Shown: positions 38,199-47,829, counted from the first letter of the stretch. The stretch: 64,000 nt of DNA from Sinorhizobium fredii (GCF_002944405.1 NZ_CP024310.1:62001-126000); one strand, 5' to 3'. A program made the numbers and translations. Notes: generated by a model from the letters alone, not told the origin.

Positions 38199-39170
38199 AT
38201 GCTGCCACGCGATTATAGACTGCACGAACTGAACGAAGACGAGTTCGAGAAACTTGTCGTCCGCATTTGCGTGCGTTGGCTCGGAGAAGGTGTCACTCCA
38301 TTCGCCCGCGGACGGGATGGCGGGCGAGATGGTAAATTCAACGGTACCGCCAGCGCGTTTCCGAGTCCGGCTTCCCCGTTGTCAGGGCACGTCGTCTTGC
38401 AGGCGAAACACACAAGTGCGCCAAATAGGTCATGCTCGGACCCCGACTTTGCAACGCTTCTCGGCAAGGAGCACCCCAAGATCGAGCGATTGCACGGCGA
38501 GGGCATTTGTGACCACTACCTTGTCTTCACCAATCGGAAATATTCTGGTGGCGCCGACGAAAAGTACATGAAGGATCTGCTGGCCTTCGGCGTTTCGTCG
38601 GCGCACATTATCGGTGTGGACCGACTTCATATTGCATTGGATGACTTTGCCGATATCCGGGAAACGTTGCCTAACCGGCTTGATCCATCGCCGTTCCGCT
38701 TTGATCCCGACGACCTGGTCGAGGTAATCGGCGCGCTGAGCGCCTATACGAAAGATGACGGGGAAAGCGCATTTCAGAGCGCCTTCGATTTCGAAAAGCT
38801 CAAAATGCCGTTGAAAAACAAATTAAACGGCGTCTCTGATGATTATTATCAGCAGGTGATTGTCGCTCAATCTATGCCACACTTCGAGCGTGTTGCACAG
38901 TTTTTGTTGAACCCGCGTAACCAGGAATTTGCCGCGCTTTACCACGACGCGGCGGATGAGTTGAAACAGAAGATCATCACAAAACGCACCCAGTTTGGAG
39001 CGTTCGATGACATCTTCCTGTTTATGTACGAGCAGATCCAGCAGAAGCGCGACGTTCTCAGGGGAAAGCGGCGGCTGATATCGATCTTGCTGCACTATAT
39101 GTATTTTAACTGCGATATCGGGATCAAGCAGGTAGAAAGGAGCGCCGATGTCGTCCATGCTGACGCCTAA
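38199..39170 (+). CDS. ABC-3C system effector with REase-like N-terminal domain
   Basis: This 323-residue protein begins with a restriction-endonuclease-like domain. It has Glu in NEDEFEKLVVRI, then GRDGGRDGKFNG with the metal-binding Asp, then VVLQAKHT with the Q-x-K core, so the nuclease residues are intact. The C-terminal half (about residues 180-323) is helical and matches the domain found in ABC-three-component (ABC-3C) proteins. The following small gene overlaps it by 23 bases, and an SMC-like ATPase follows. ABC-3C systems are predicted conflict systems in which the ATPase controls an effector. The ATG at 38199 has no clear ribosome site, so the start is less certain. Confidence 0.7.
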   Translation: MLPRDYRLHELNEDEFEKLVVRICVRWLGEGVTPFARGRDGGRDGKFNGTASAFPSPASPLSGHVVLQAKHTSAPNRSCSDPDFATLLGKEHPKIERLHGEGICDHYLVFTNRKYSGGADEKYMKDLLAFGVSSAHIIGVDRLHIALDDFADIRETLPNRLDPSPFRFDPDDLVEVIGALSAYTKDDGESAFQSAFDFEKLKMPLKNKLNGVSDDYYQQVIVAQSMPHFERVAQFLLNPRNQEFAALYHDAADELKQKIITKRTQFGAFDDIFLFMYEQIQQKRDVLRGKRRLISILLHYMYFNCDIGIKQVERSADVVHADA

Positions 39171-39396
39171 GAAGCACCTGAATCTCGATACCTCGCTGTT
39201 GCGGGTTTTTTCTTTAATTCTGCGGGAACTGCAAAAGCGCGGCGTCTGCGAGTTTGAGAAATTGCGTTCCTACGTGATCCGCCGGGTCGGTCCGGATGGT
39301 GAGCTTTCGTTTATGCCGGCGCTCGATCTGCTTTTTCTGCTTGGGCGGGCAGAGTATCATCTCAAAAATGATACGCTCGAATACAAGGCGGACTGA
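39148..39396 (+). CDS. ABC-3C system small middle component
   Basis: This 82-residue protein is predicted to be a small winged-helix-like link between effector and ATPase. It includes LLRVFSLILRELQKRGVCEF and SFMPALDLLFLLGRAEYHLK, and ends NDTLEYKAD. The latter is typical of the middle component in ABC-3C gene sets (F.PAL.LLFLLG.). It starts inside the effector gene and ends two bases before the ATPase gene, so the three are co-translated. The role in complex assembly is inferred from the family. Confidence 0.72.
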   Translation: MSSMLTPKKHLNLDTSLLRVFSLILRELQKRGVCEFEKLRSYVIRRVGPDGELSFMPALDLLFLLGRAEYHLKNDTLEYKAD

Positions 39397-39398
39397 TT

Positions 39399-41207
39399 AT
39401 GCAACTCAGTCGGCTGTATTCGAACTTCCCGGATATCCTTTCTCCCATCGTCTTCAATCACGGGGTTGATGCCAATCACCTCAACGTGGTGCTTGGCGAG
39501 GTCAAGCACCCGAAAGATCAAAAGAAGGATTCGCACAATCTCGGTAAGACCACCCTTTTGCATCTGATCGATTTCATCATGCTGAAGGGCTGGCGGCAGG
39601 ATAACTTCCTGTACCGGCATCGGGATCGGTTTGGAGACTTCGTCTTTTATCTGGAAATCGCCCTTAACAGCGGTGGCTATGCGACGATCAAGAGAAGTGT
39701 CGCAACCCCGACCCGAGTTGCGCTATCGAGACATGAAAATCCAGACGCGGATTTCAGTGATGCCGCTGACGATGCCTGGGACCACCCGGATCTGCCGATA
39801 GATGAAGCCATTAAGTTGCTAGATGCGTGGCTAGACCTGCGCACGCTGAAGCCATACGACTATCGCAAAGCGATCACTTATTTCTTGCGCGCGCAGGGTG
39901 ATTGGACTGATGAGCTGCAGTTGCAGAAGTTTCAGGCCGGCCGCGACCTGTATTGGAAGCCGTTCGTTGCGCACCTCTTCGGTTTTGACCAGAAGCCGAT
40001 AGTCCGCAAGTACGAACTCGACGAGCTCATTCAGAAGCTCCATGAAAAACAGAGCGCGCAGCAGGCCGAGGTGCAATTCAAGGAAGAGGACCTTCCGAAG
40101 CTCACGGCCGAGCTCGGTGTCCTCCACCAGCACGTCGAGGACCTCGAGGCGCAGCTTGACGCCTTCAGGTTCGATGATGAAGAACGCCGGTTGATGCGAG
40201 AGCTCGTCGAGACAATCGAGAACAAGATCGCTGAGCTGAATCAGCAGATTTACGACGCACGGTACGATATCGGCCAGATCGACACTTCGCTCAGCCACAA
40301 GGACAAATTCGACTTGGGCGAGGTCGAGGCGATTTTCAATGAGGCGCAGCTTCATTTCCCTTCCCAGCTTAAAAAGCAGTACGGGGAATTGGTGGAATTC
40401 AAAAAGAAGGTCACTCAGGAACGGAATGCCGCTCTTCGCAAGCGTCGAAAAGAGCTGGAGGCGGTATTGTCGTCAGCCGAGGGGCGAAAGGCAGAGCTGG
40501 ACGCGCAACGGGTCCAACGCCTGAAGGTTCTCCGCTCGACCGATACATTCGATAAATTCAAAGCTCTTCAGAAGGACGTTGCCCAGCAGCGTGCGCAACT
40601 CGTCTACTTGGAGGAACAGCGCAAGAAGCTTGAGGCTGTCGCCGACACAGCGCGTCAGGTTAGAGGGGCGGAGAGGGATCGGGGCAAGGTTGTCGACGAG
40701 ATCAAAGCGATGCTTGCGAAGCCGACAGTCATCTACGAGCGCTTCACCCGCGTTTTCAACGAATACTGCCAGAAGGTCCTAAACCACGAAGGCATCTTCT
40801 TCTTTCAGGTCAATTCTAACAACAATCTGGATTACAAAATCAGCTTGGGTCTGGCTGGCCAGAAGGGTGTGGCGTCAAGCCAAGGTGAAGGCACGAGCTA
40901 TAAGAAGCTTATCTGCGCCCTCTTCGATCTCGCCCTGCTTCGAGTTTACGAGGATATCCCGTTCTTCCATTTCGTATATCACGACGGGATGATGGAAGCC
41001 CTCGACGATCGGAAAAAGCTGGCTTTCTTGGATGTCGTTCGCGATCAGGTTTCCAGGAAGAAGCTGCAGTACATCATGACCGTCATCGCATCCGACCTTC
41101 CACGTAACGACAAAGGCCGTGTTGTGGCATTCGCAGATGATGAAATCGTCTTGCGGCTCGATGATAATGGTCCAGGTGGGCGGCTGTTCAAGATGGCAGA
41201 GTTCTAG
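39399..41207 (+). CDS. ABC-3C SMC-like ATPase (DUF2326)
   Basis: This 602-residue RecN/SMC-like ABC ATPase has a Walker A HNLGKTTLL near residue 50. Long coiled coils run from about 205 to 470 (for example EEDLPKLTAELGVLHQHVEDL and LRKRRKELEAVLSSAEGRK). A C-terminal ATPase half has SSQGEGTSYKKLICALFDLA as the signature region and FFHFVYHDGMMEALD as Walker B. The C terminus is a DUF2326 type. It presumably senses foreign DNA or its ends and controls the REase-like effector encoded two genes upstream. All ATPase motifs appear intact. Confidence 0.78.
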   Translation: MQLSRLYSNFPDILSPIVFNHGVDANHLNVVLGEVKHPKDQKKDSHNLGKTTLLHLIDFIMLKGWRQDNFLYRHRDRFGDFVFYLEIALNSGGYATIKRSVATPTRVALSRHENPDADFSDAADDAWDHPDLPIDEAIKLLDAWLDLRTLKPYDYRKAITYFLRAQGDWTDELQLQKFQAGRDLYWKPFVAHLFGFDQKPIVRKYELDELIQKLHEKQSAQQAEVQFKEEDLPKLTAELGVLHQHVEDLEAQLDAFRFDDEERRLMRELVETIENKIAELNQQIYDARYDIGQIDTSLSHKDKFDLGEVEAIFNEAQLHFPSQLKKQYGELVEFKKKVTQERNAALRKRRKELEAVLSSAEGRKAELDAQRVQRLKVLRSTDTFDKFKALQKDVAQQRAQLVYLEEQRKKLEAVADTARQVRGAERDRGKVVDEIKAMLAKPTVIYERFTRVFNEYCQKVLNHEGIFFFQVNSNNNLDYKISLGLAGQKGVASSQGEGTSYKKLICALFDLALLRVYEDIPFFHFVYHDGMMEALDDRKKLAFLDVVRDQVSRKKLQYIMTVIASDLPRNDKGRVVAFADDEIVLRLDDNGPGGRLFKMAEF

Positions 41208-41227
41208 ATTTTAAAACCGGGGGGAAG

Positions 41228-42022
41228 ATGACATTAACGGTAGTGCCTACAGCGGTGTTGCCGCAATGCATGGGCTCGGTTTGGACGATTGCTGACGTTG
41301 ATGCGCTAGCCGAGGTGTGCGCGCAGATTCTGATTGGCCGTGCCCTCCATGCGGCGATGATTCTTGATGGCTCGCGCCCCGCAGGTGATCCACCAATCAT
41401 CACCGCGACGCTTAAGAACAAGCTGCAGGCCGAGCTTCATCCTCAGACCGATCCCAAGATCTGGCACCGTGATGGCTTGCTCTTTGAAATCATAAGCTGG
41501 GTCGCCGCGAAACTTGTCGCAACGCCTTACGAAGCAATCTCCGATCCCCATTTGAAGGCAACCAACCAAGGTACCGACTGCGTTAAAGTGTCGATCGATC
41601 CGGTGACGCGTACACTCAGTCAGGCCACCGTCTACGAATATAAATGCACTACCAACTGGCGGAAACTGTTCTCTGGAGACGTTCTTCAAGCTTTCCGTGA
41701 ATATGTCTCAGGCGAACGCGACAACCAACTGGCGCAGGCCGCCATCACGCTCTTGACAGAGCTCGGTTTGACTCGCGAAGAGCGCAACGCCGCTTACGAC
41801 GATTTGATCCGTGCCCGACCGCTCTCTTTCCAGGCATCCCTAACAGTAGCGCCGAGCGGTTTTGGTGCTGCCGAGCGGCTTGCGCTTTTTACGGGCTATG
41901 ACGCGATCGGGGGAGAAGTCGCCACACGCAACGGCAACACAATGCCGCTCGATGACGTCCGAGATTGGTTTGCCGGCTTCGCCGCCCTTGTCTGGGCAAA
42001 GATTGAGGCTTTTGATGTTTGA
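41228..42022 (+). CDS. PD-(D/E)xK nuclease, HamA-like partner of a helicase
   Basis: This 264-residue protein has a nuclease core: Glu in LLFEIISWVAAK, Asp in NQGTDCVKVSID, and VYEYKCT with the E-x-K pair, in the order and spacing of PD-(D/E)xK enzymes. The start has GGGGGGAAG before the ATG. The large helicase gene begins within its last codons (8-base overlap). A small nuclease with a Ski2-like helicase is the architecture of Hachiman (HamA/HamB) and AbpAB anti-phage systems, and the residue pattern resembles DUF1837. The family match is by eye and needs a profile search. It follows the ABC-3C ATPase by 20 bases. Confidence 0.62.
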   Translation: MTLTVVPTAVLPQCMGSVWTIADVDALAEVCAQILIGRALHAAMILDGSRPAGDPPIITATLKNKLQAELHPQTDPKIWHRDGLLFEIISWVAAKLVATPYEAISDPHLKATNQGTDCVKVSIDPVTRTLSQATVYEYKCTTNWRKLFSGDVLQAFREYVSGERDNQLAQAAITLLTELGLTREERNAAYDDLIRARPLSFQASLTVAPSGFGAAERLALFTGYDAIGGEVATRNGNTMPLDDVRDWFAGFAALVWAKIEAFDV

Positions 42023-45000
42023 CGCTGAAACCGCCGCGCTAATACGCTCGGCGCCGCCGCTTCGCGGTGTCGATCCGCAAACCTTGCCCCAAGAACTCAC
42101 AGGTATCTATGCCGAGCTCGCAGGTCTTCGCTTGCGAGCCGCGCAGCTCGCAGAGGCGCCCGACTACCTCACGCAGATCGAGCGCCTCGCCCGGATCGCG
42201 GCAGTCTATGAGGCGCAGGTCGACGACACTATCGATGGTGAGACCCGCCGCGCCGCCGCTTTCGTCGCCGGAACCGCATATCAGATCCTTGGTCGTGTCA
42301 TACCCGTTGCCACCGATCGCGAAGCCTTCCTAAGCGCGGGCGCTATCCATCCGCGCATCGCCGCACCCTTGCTGTTCCTGATTGCTGAACAGAGTCCGGA
42401 TGCCCGTGAAGCCGCGTACGGCCTTGGCGTAGGTCGTCTTGGCGATATTCATCGGGGTGCCCTGCTTGAAAGCATCCAGGATTTGGCACTGGAGCGGTTT
42501 ACCTCAATCCTCGAGCGCGCCGAGCGCCTTGTACGGCTACAACCATCTCCTGACGGCGATCTGACCGAACAGGCGACCCAGGGGCTTTACGGTCTTTGCT
42601 GGGCGGGGCTTGTCCAACTCGTAGCGCGTCTGCTCGATCAGCCGCCGCCAGCGCTAGCGTACCCGCTACGTGAGACGCCGCAGGCGTTGTTCGATCGTGT
42701 TACTCAATTGGCGATTGCCGACTTCACCCCGGCCGCGGCCAGCGCCAGGTTGGTCTCGGCATATGCCGGCCCTCGGCACCTCGCGCGCTTGCTGCGCCAC
42801 GTCGCGGATGGACTCGAAGGGGCAGGCATAGCAAATCTCCCAACGCCAGCAGGTGCGGCAGAACCCGCCTGGAGGCGCTGGCTCCGCCACCGTGCTGTCA
42901 CTAAGCCCACTCTATGGCGCAACCACCGGCAGGCAGCGGCGACAGGCTTTCTTGATGCCGGAACATCCGCTGTGCTGGTGCTTCCAACCGGAGCTGGAAA
43001 GACGACTCTTTCTGAACTAAAGATTGCTGCAACGCTTAGCGCTGGTCGCAAGGTGATTTTCCTTGTGCCGACACTCGCATTGGTCGACCAGCTCCGCGAT
43101 GATCTTTCCAACAGTTTCCCGAAGAGTCTTGCCAACTACCAAGTTTCAGCAGATGGCGACCTTGTCGCCCTCATATCAGGTCCAGAACTCGGTTCGATCG
43201 AGGTGATGACACCCGAGCGTCTTCTCGCAATGCTCAGTTTCGCTGACACCGATGTTGCGGAGCTCGGCCTCATCGTTTTCGACGAATGTCACCTATTGAG
43301 CCCAGCGGGTGGCGGCGCTCGCAGCGTTGATGCCATGTTGTGCCTGCTTCATGCGCTTCGACGTGCCCCGCAGGCCGACTTTCTGCTCCTTTCGGCAATG
43401 TTGCAGAACGCTTCCGATGTGGCCGACTGGCTCGCACAGCTTTCCGGACGGCGTTGCGTCAACTTTCTCGATCCGTGGAAGCCTAGTCGCCAGGCGCGCG
43501 GCGTAGCGATCTATTCCAAGAATCAACTCGACTGGGCTCACGGCACTGTCCGTGCCGCCAAAATCGCGGAACGATACGGCCAACAGATTAATAAGCCGCC
43601 GCTTGATCTGACACCTTTTGCCTTGTTCGGGCTGCACAGCGCATGGGCGAGGAACGCACCACAAGATCGCCGGATCATCCGACTCTCCGATGGCACCGTG
43701 CCACTCAGTTACGGCGTCACCGGTGCGACGCCAAATTCCAACACGGTCGGCGCCTCCTTTGCCGCGAGTGCGGCACGGGCCGGTCTCAAGACCATCATGT
43801 TCGTTAACCAGGCTGATCATGCCCCATCGACCGCGAGAAAGATCAAAGCTGGGATCCCTGCGGTTGGCGCGCTGACTGAACTTGAGAACGCCCTATGGCA
43901 GGAGATCATTGCTGAATTTGGCGGGGCGCAACATTCATTGATCGACCCAGCCGCGCCAGCTTTGCCCCATAATGGCGATATGATTTCCATTGAGCGACGT
44001 CTGGCCGAGTCGCTGTTCCGCAAGCGTGACGGCGCCAGTGTGATCGTCGCTACGCCGACGCTTGCCCAAGGGATGAACCTCCCTGCCGAGGTTGCGATCC
44101 TAGCTGGAACAATGCGCCACGATGAAGACGGGCGCGAGCCCCTCAAAGGTCACGAGATTCTCAATGCCGCCGGCCGGGCGGGCCGCGCCGGCCATCTCGC
44201 AAACGGCACTGTTTTGATGATTCCAGAGCCGCCGGTATCGTTCGACGCAAACTGGATACCAACGGGTGAAGCATTCGCTATGCTGGCGAAGGTCCTGCCT
44301 GCCAACGACCAGTGCGTCATGATTGACGATCCGCTGACGACGCTGCTCGACCGGATCCAGCTCGGTGATGTCAACAGCCCAGAGGTTCGCTATTTCCTCA
44401 GCCGGCTGAGGGCCGGAGAGAGCGAGGAAGCGGATCCTGATCGCCCCCTCGAAATGATGAACCGATCCTTCGCAGCCTTCCAGGCTCGAAAGGCGGGTGC
44501 TGCGGCAGCGTTTGACGTCAAGCTCGTGTCGTTGAAAGTCGCGCTTGACGCCGACGCCCAGGCTGCCGAAGCCTCGACTGTGAAGATTGCAGCCTTCAGC
44601 GGCATGCAACTCGAGCCCCTGACTGCGCTCGCCTTGAAGATCGCGGCCGAGATCGATGCGCTGCCGACCACGATCCTCGGTTGGTGCGACTGGCTGGTCG
44701 ATTTTCTGATCGCGGATCGCGCAAGCTATGCACTGCTGTTCGGCGGTGATGTCGAGACGGTAAAAGCTGTCACCCGAGGCAAGAAGACCGGAGGCGACAG
44801 CACCGACGCCGAGATCGCGTTGCTCAAGCCAGCTCTGCGCGCCTGGTTGACGGGCGCGCCGTTCGCGTCAATCGAGGAGGCGCTTGGTGTCGCCCAGCCA
44901 AGGATCAAGACCTGCAAACGCTCGCGCGATTTCGTGCTGAAGCTGATGAATCGGCGCTTCTACATGATCGCTGGCGCGCTGACTGCTCTGGTCCAGAACG

Positions 45001-45275
45001 CTCTCCAGGAGGCTGGGAAGGAGACCGCCAATCCAGCGGCATTAGAGGTACTGTCGGTGGCGGTGCGCAAAGGTCTCGATTCGCCGGACAAAGTAGCATT
45101 CGCACATCGGTCCACGTCGATTCGTTCTCGTGTCATCATCCACCGCTCATATGCAGATCGCTTTCCCAATCGACAGGATCAGATAGGTGCGGACTTTCAG
45201 ACCATCCTGCGGTCGATCGACGCGCATCTCGCGTTCGGGGGCCTTCCACATATCTTCCCGCCAATACAGACATAA
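42015..45275 (+). CDS. Large Ski2-like SF2 helicase, HamB-like
   Basis: This 1086-residue protein has a helical N-terminal third (about residues 1-300) of unknown role, then an SF2 helicase core. The core has Walker A VLPTGAGKTTLSEL (about 322-335), motif Ia PTLALVDQLRDD, motif II FDECHLLSP (a DECH box), motif III LLSAMLQN, motif V VIVATPTLAQGMNLPAEV and motif VI AAGRAGRAGH (about 716). The C-terminal 300 residues are helical. It overlaps the nuclease gene by 8 bases, so the two are made together. The pair fits a nuclease-helicase defence module such as Hachiman. Size and motif order agree with HamB-like proteins, but I could not test orthology. Confidence 0.7.
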   Translation: MFDAETAALIRSAPPLRGVDPQTLPQELTGIYAELAGLRLRAAQLAEAPDYLTQIERLARIAAVYEAQVDDTIDGETRRAAAFVAGTAYQILGRVIPVATDREAFLSAGAIHPRIAAPLLFLIAEQSPDAREAAYGLGVGRLGDIHRGALLESIQDLALERFTSILERAERLVRLQPSPDGDLTEQATQGLYGLCWAGLVQLVARLLDQPPPALAYPLRETPQALFDRVTQLAIADFTPAAASARLVSAYAGPRHLARLLRHVADGLEGAGIANLPTPAGAAEPAWRRWLRHRAVTKPTLWRNHRQAAATGFLDAGTSAVLVLPTGAGKTTLSELKIAATLSAGRKVIFLVPTLALVDQLRDDLSNSFPKSLANYQVSADGDLVALISGPELGSIEVMTPERLLAMLSFADTDVAELGLIVFDECHLLSPAGGGARSVDAMLCLLHALRRAPQADFLLLSAMLQNASDVADWLAQLSGRRCVNFLDPWKPSRQARGVAIYSKNQLDWAHGTVRAAKIAERYGQQINKPPLDLTPFALFGLHSAWARNAPQDRRIIRLSDGTVPLSYGVTGATPNSNTVGASFAASAARAGLKTIMFVNQADHAPSTARKIKAGIPAVGALTELENALWQEIIAEFGGAQHSLIDPAAPALPHNGDMISIERRLAESLFRKRDGASVIVATPTLAQGMNLPAEVAILAGTMRHDEDGREPLKGHEILNAAGRAGRAGHLANGTVLMIPEPPVSFDANWIPTGEAFAMLAKVLPANDQCVMIDDPLTTLLDRIQLGDVNSPEVRYFLSRLRAGESEEADPDRPLEMMNRSFAAFQARKAGAAAAFDVKLVSLKVALDADAQAAEASTVKIAAFSGMQLEPLTALALKIAAEIDALPTTILGWCDWLVDFLIADRASYALLFGGDVETVKAVTRGKKTGGDSTDAEIALLKPALRAWLTGAPFASIEEALGVAQPRIKTCKRSRDFVLKLMNRRFYMIAGALTALVQNALQEAGKETANPAALEVLSVAVRKGLDSPDKVAFAHRSTSIRSRVIIHRSYADRFPNRQDQIGADFQTILRSIDAHLAFGGLPHIFPPIQT

Positions 45276-45524
45276 GAAATTGAGGGCTTCACGCCGGCCA
45301 TCAGGCGCCAAAGTTGCGTCGCCCAGAGGCGCTCTGGACAACAACCCGTTCCTAGATGTCCGAGGGGACTTTGCTGCAATTGGCCTACACCGCACCACTG
45401 CTCATTCCGCGCCGATCGAGAGCTGCAACGGTATTGATATCGATTGCGTGACAGGCCAAGCATGCCTTTGCATTCGACGCTTGACCACACCAACCGTCAA
45501 TTTGATGAAATTGAGTGAATAGTG

Positions 45525-47150
45525 ATGTCAATTAACGAAGCAATTGAGGATTTGCTTGACAAGCTCCAGGCTGCGAAAGCGAAGCTCGATCCTGTCCTTT
45601 CCAGTCTTGCAAAGGCGCGCAACGCGTATCTTAAGGAACCGACATCGGCTACAAAGGCGGCGCTCGACCAGATTCAAGCCGAAGCTACAGACCTTCACGA
45701 AGAGTTTAGTCGGTTCGTAGCTCTCATCCCCGAGGTTACTGGCTTGTCACAGGATGACCTCGATGAGCTTGCGCGAGAAAAGAGGCGAAGCGGCCGTGTC
45801 GAAAACCGGCTGGCGCGCGAATCCTTGACCAAGAGCGAAGTCGGCCCCACGGCGTGGATCGAGGACTACCTCGGCGATGCCGTCGAGCGGGTAAAGAGCC
45901 TGCTCCCGCGAGGTTGGCTTGAGGAAGAGCCGAGATATGCCAGCCAGATCAATTCGCTTGCGGGGGCCGACGGATATCTTTCTCTCACAAAAGGGCTTCG
46001 GCCGGAAAGCGAGGCACATCCGCTCCACCGCCTGCGGCAGGCGATCTACGTCGCTGAAGATTTCCTGGAGGACAGGCCCTTTTACGACCAATTCGCGGGA
46101 TCATTTCTTGTCCCAGCACTGACGAGATTTGCAATCCAGGGCCCGAACCTGAAGCATGTCGGCGGAGAACGAAACGAGCGCTTGGACCACCTTTGGAAGG
46201 GCCCTAGCCGACAGGTTGACGCCACTTTTTTTGAACTGCTCACTGCGGCTGGCTGCGCCGAGATCGGGCGCGCGGTCGAGTTTATACCGGCTACATTTGA
46301 GAAATCTCCCGACATCCGGTGCCATGATCCATATCCGCTCGTGATCGAGTGTAAGAAGCAGGAGTCGCTATCAAAATACGAGGCAGCGGAAGAGGCAATT
46401 ATGCGGCGACTGTTCTTGTTGCTGCGGGTCGCCGCGCGCCGACATGGGCTCTACGGGACTTTTCACGTCGAGCTGACGACAGAAGCAGGAGCAATCGATG
46501 CTGAGGAAATAGTTCGCCGCTTGGTCAGTCAACGCCTCCTTCCCAACCCCGCTCGCCGACTGACGTATCCTTGGGGCAATGTCTCGTTCCGACCTTCCCC
46601 GCGGAGGATCTCGCTTCCCGATTCAACGCGGATATATAGCCCGAACATGCTGAAGTTCTTGTTCGATTGGGACAGCGATCTCCCGGCTTGGGACGGGATC
46701 TGCTGCTCGATCGATACCAGAGGCGAACCTTTTATTGACGAAGCACTCGAACCCCTTGCCTTGCTATGGCGAAATGACTCCGAGGTAGCGTTGACGCGAC
46801 GATCCTGGGCTCCGGCCAATCTTTTTGCGAAAGCGTCACTCCAGATTCCACCGGGTGAGTTCGGGATCATCTATGTCAGTTATATGGAGGGTGCGAGGGC
46901 GCAGGTCGCTGATATGCGACAGGCAGCATTTGCTGATCGGCTCCGGGCTTTCGAACATTCCGGAAAGGTTCGTATACCTATTTCACTTCTGGTGCGGCTT
47001 TATCCGAGACCGCTCGATCATGGGCAACCAGATTTGATCGAGAGCAACGTTCGCTACTTGAGCGCCGAATACGGTGACGCCGAGCTATTTGAGCGCTTCC
47101 CTCAGATGATTTTCACGCACAATGACTTTGAGGATGACCAAGGGGGGTGA
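45525..47150 (+). CDS. Predicted PD-(D/E)xK nuclease with N-terminal coiled coil
   Basis: This 541-residue protein starts with a coiled coil (IEDLLDKLQAAKAKLDPVLS to about residue 75). Its middle holds a nuclease-like core: FFELLTAAGCAEIGRAVEFI, SPDIRCHDPYPLVIECKKQE, with Asp and E-x-K in the usual spacing (about 265-285). The last 250 residues match nothing I know. The ATG at 45525 follows a GTG at 45522. It lies 249 bases after the helicase gene on the same strand, with no other gene between, and may be an extra part of that system or independent. Confidence 0.6.
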   Translation: MSINEAIEDLLDKLQAAKAKLDPVLSSLAKARNAYLKEPTSATKAALDQIQAEATDLHEEFSRFVALIPEVTGLSQDDLDELAREKRRSGRVENRLARESLTKSEVGPTAWIEDYLGDAVERVKSLLPRGWLEEEPRYASQINSLAGADGYLSLTKGLRPESEAHPLHRLRQAIYVAEDFLEDRPFYDQFAGSFLVPALTRFAIQGPNLKHVGGERNERLDHLWKGPSRQVDATFFELLTAAGCAEIGRAVEFIPATFEKSPDIRCHDPYPLVIECKKQESLSKYEAAEEAIMRRLFLLLRVAARRHGLYGTFHVELTTEAGAIDAEEIVRRLVSQRLLPNPARRLTYPWGNVSFRPSPRRISLPDSTRIYSPNMLKFLFDWDSDLPAWDGICCSIDTRGEPFIDEALEPLALLWRNDSEVALTRRSWAPANLFAKASLQIPPGEFGIIYVSYMEGARAQVADMRQAAFADRLRAFEHSGKVRIPISLLVRLYPRPLDHGQPDLIESNVRYLSAEYGDAELFERFPQMIFTHNDFEDDQGG

Positions 47151-47190
47151 GATCCGCTTGCTCAGGAAATTGAGATTTGCATCAGTTGTA

Positions 47191-47805
47191 CTACAGCATC
47201 TCACCGATTGCCTGCCGGATTGCCACCGCGAAATCAGTGACGGTTGAAGCCTTAGACTCCTGCCGTTCACGGGCGATAGGATCTCTTAGGCCACGTGAAA
47301 TCTCGAGCTGGACGCCCATTCCCAGCCGCCCGCGATTGCAGATATTGTCCCGGCTAACACCCTGAAGTTCCGGGTTTGGGTGCGTCGCGAATGTGAACCC
47401 CATCTTCGCGAGCTGCGCCTGTATCCGCGACGCAAGGGCCTGATGACGCCCGCCGATATAGACGATCTCTTCCGCTCCTCGGCATCCATGCAAAGCGATG
47501 GCGAAGTCGCAATTTCGGACAAGAGCATCACCCTTTGGCTCATCAAATCTTGACGAGGTGATGTGAAGGTCTGCATTGCCATCTCGCTTGATCCACTCGA
47601 AGACATAATAGCTGAGATCCTCGCCGGCCACGCTTTGAGTTAGCTCCGATGTTCCCGGTTCGATTTTGCCGCCGTGCGGCGCGATGATGCAGGCGGCGCT
47701 GCCCCGATCGACGACTTTCACTCGATAAGCGCTAACGGCTTCCCGGGCCTTTAGCTCTTCAAAACTCGAATAACATGCGAATCCTCCGGTTGCGGTGGCC
47801 TGCAT
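47191..47805 (-). CDS. Poly-gamma-glutamate-hydrolase-family protein
   Basis: This 204-residue protein looks like the YjqB/PghP group of zinc amidases. The zinc ligands appear as IIAPHGGKIEPGTSEL (His and Glu), then ALHGCRG (His), with a Glu in VQLEISRGLRDP near the end. Named members cut poly-gamma-glutamate, and phages use them to pass bacterial capsules; many chromosomal relatives have unknown substrates. It is convergent to the preceding nuclease gene and divergent from the QueC-set promoter region. No signal peptide is visible, so it should act in the cytoplasm, which is odd for a capsule enzyme. Confidence 0.75.
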   Translation of the reverse strand: MQATATGGFACYSSFEELKAREAVSAYRVKVVDRGSAACIIAPHGGKIEPGTSELTQSVAGEDLSYYVFEWIKRDGNADLHITSSRFDEPKGDALVRNCDFAIALHGCRGAEEIVYIGGRHQALASRIQAQLAKMGFTFATHPNPELQGVSRDNICNRGRLGMGVQLEISRGLRDPIARERQESKASTVTDFAVAIRQAIGEML

Positions 47806-47829
47806 TTTCGTCTCAGAAGAGAACTTGAC

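Noticed and set aside
45276..45524. A frame running up to 45522 that could be a small gene
   Set aside because: Its start lies inside the helicase gene in another phase, it has no ribosome site, and it shows no family motif.
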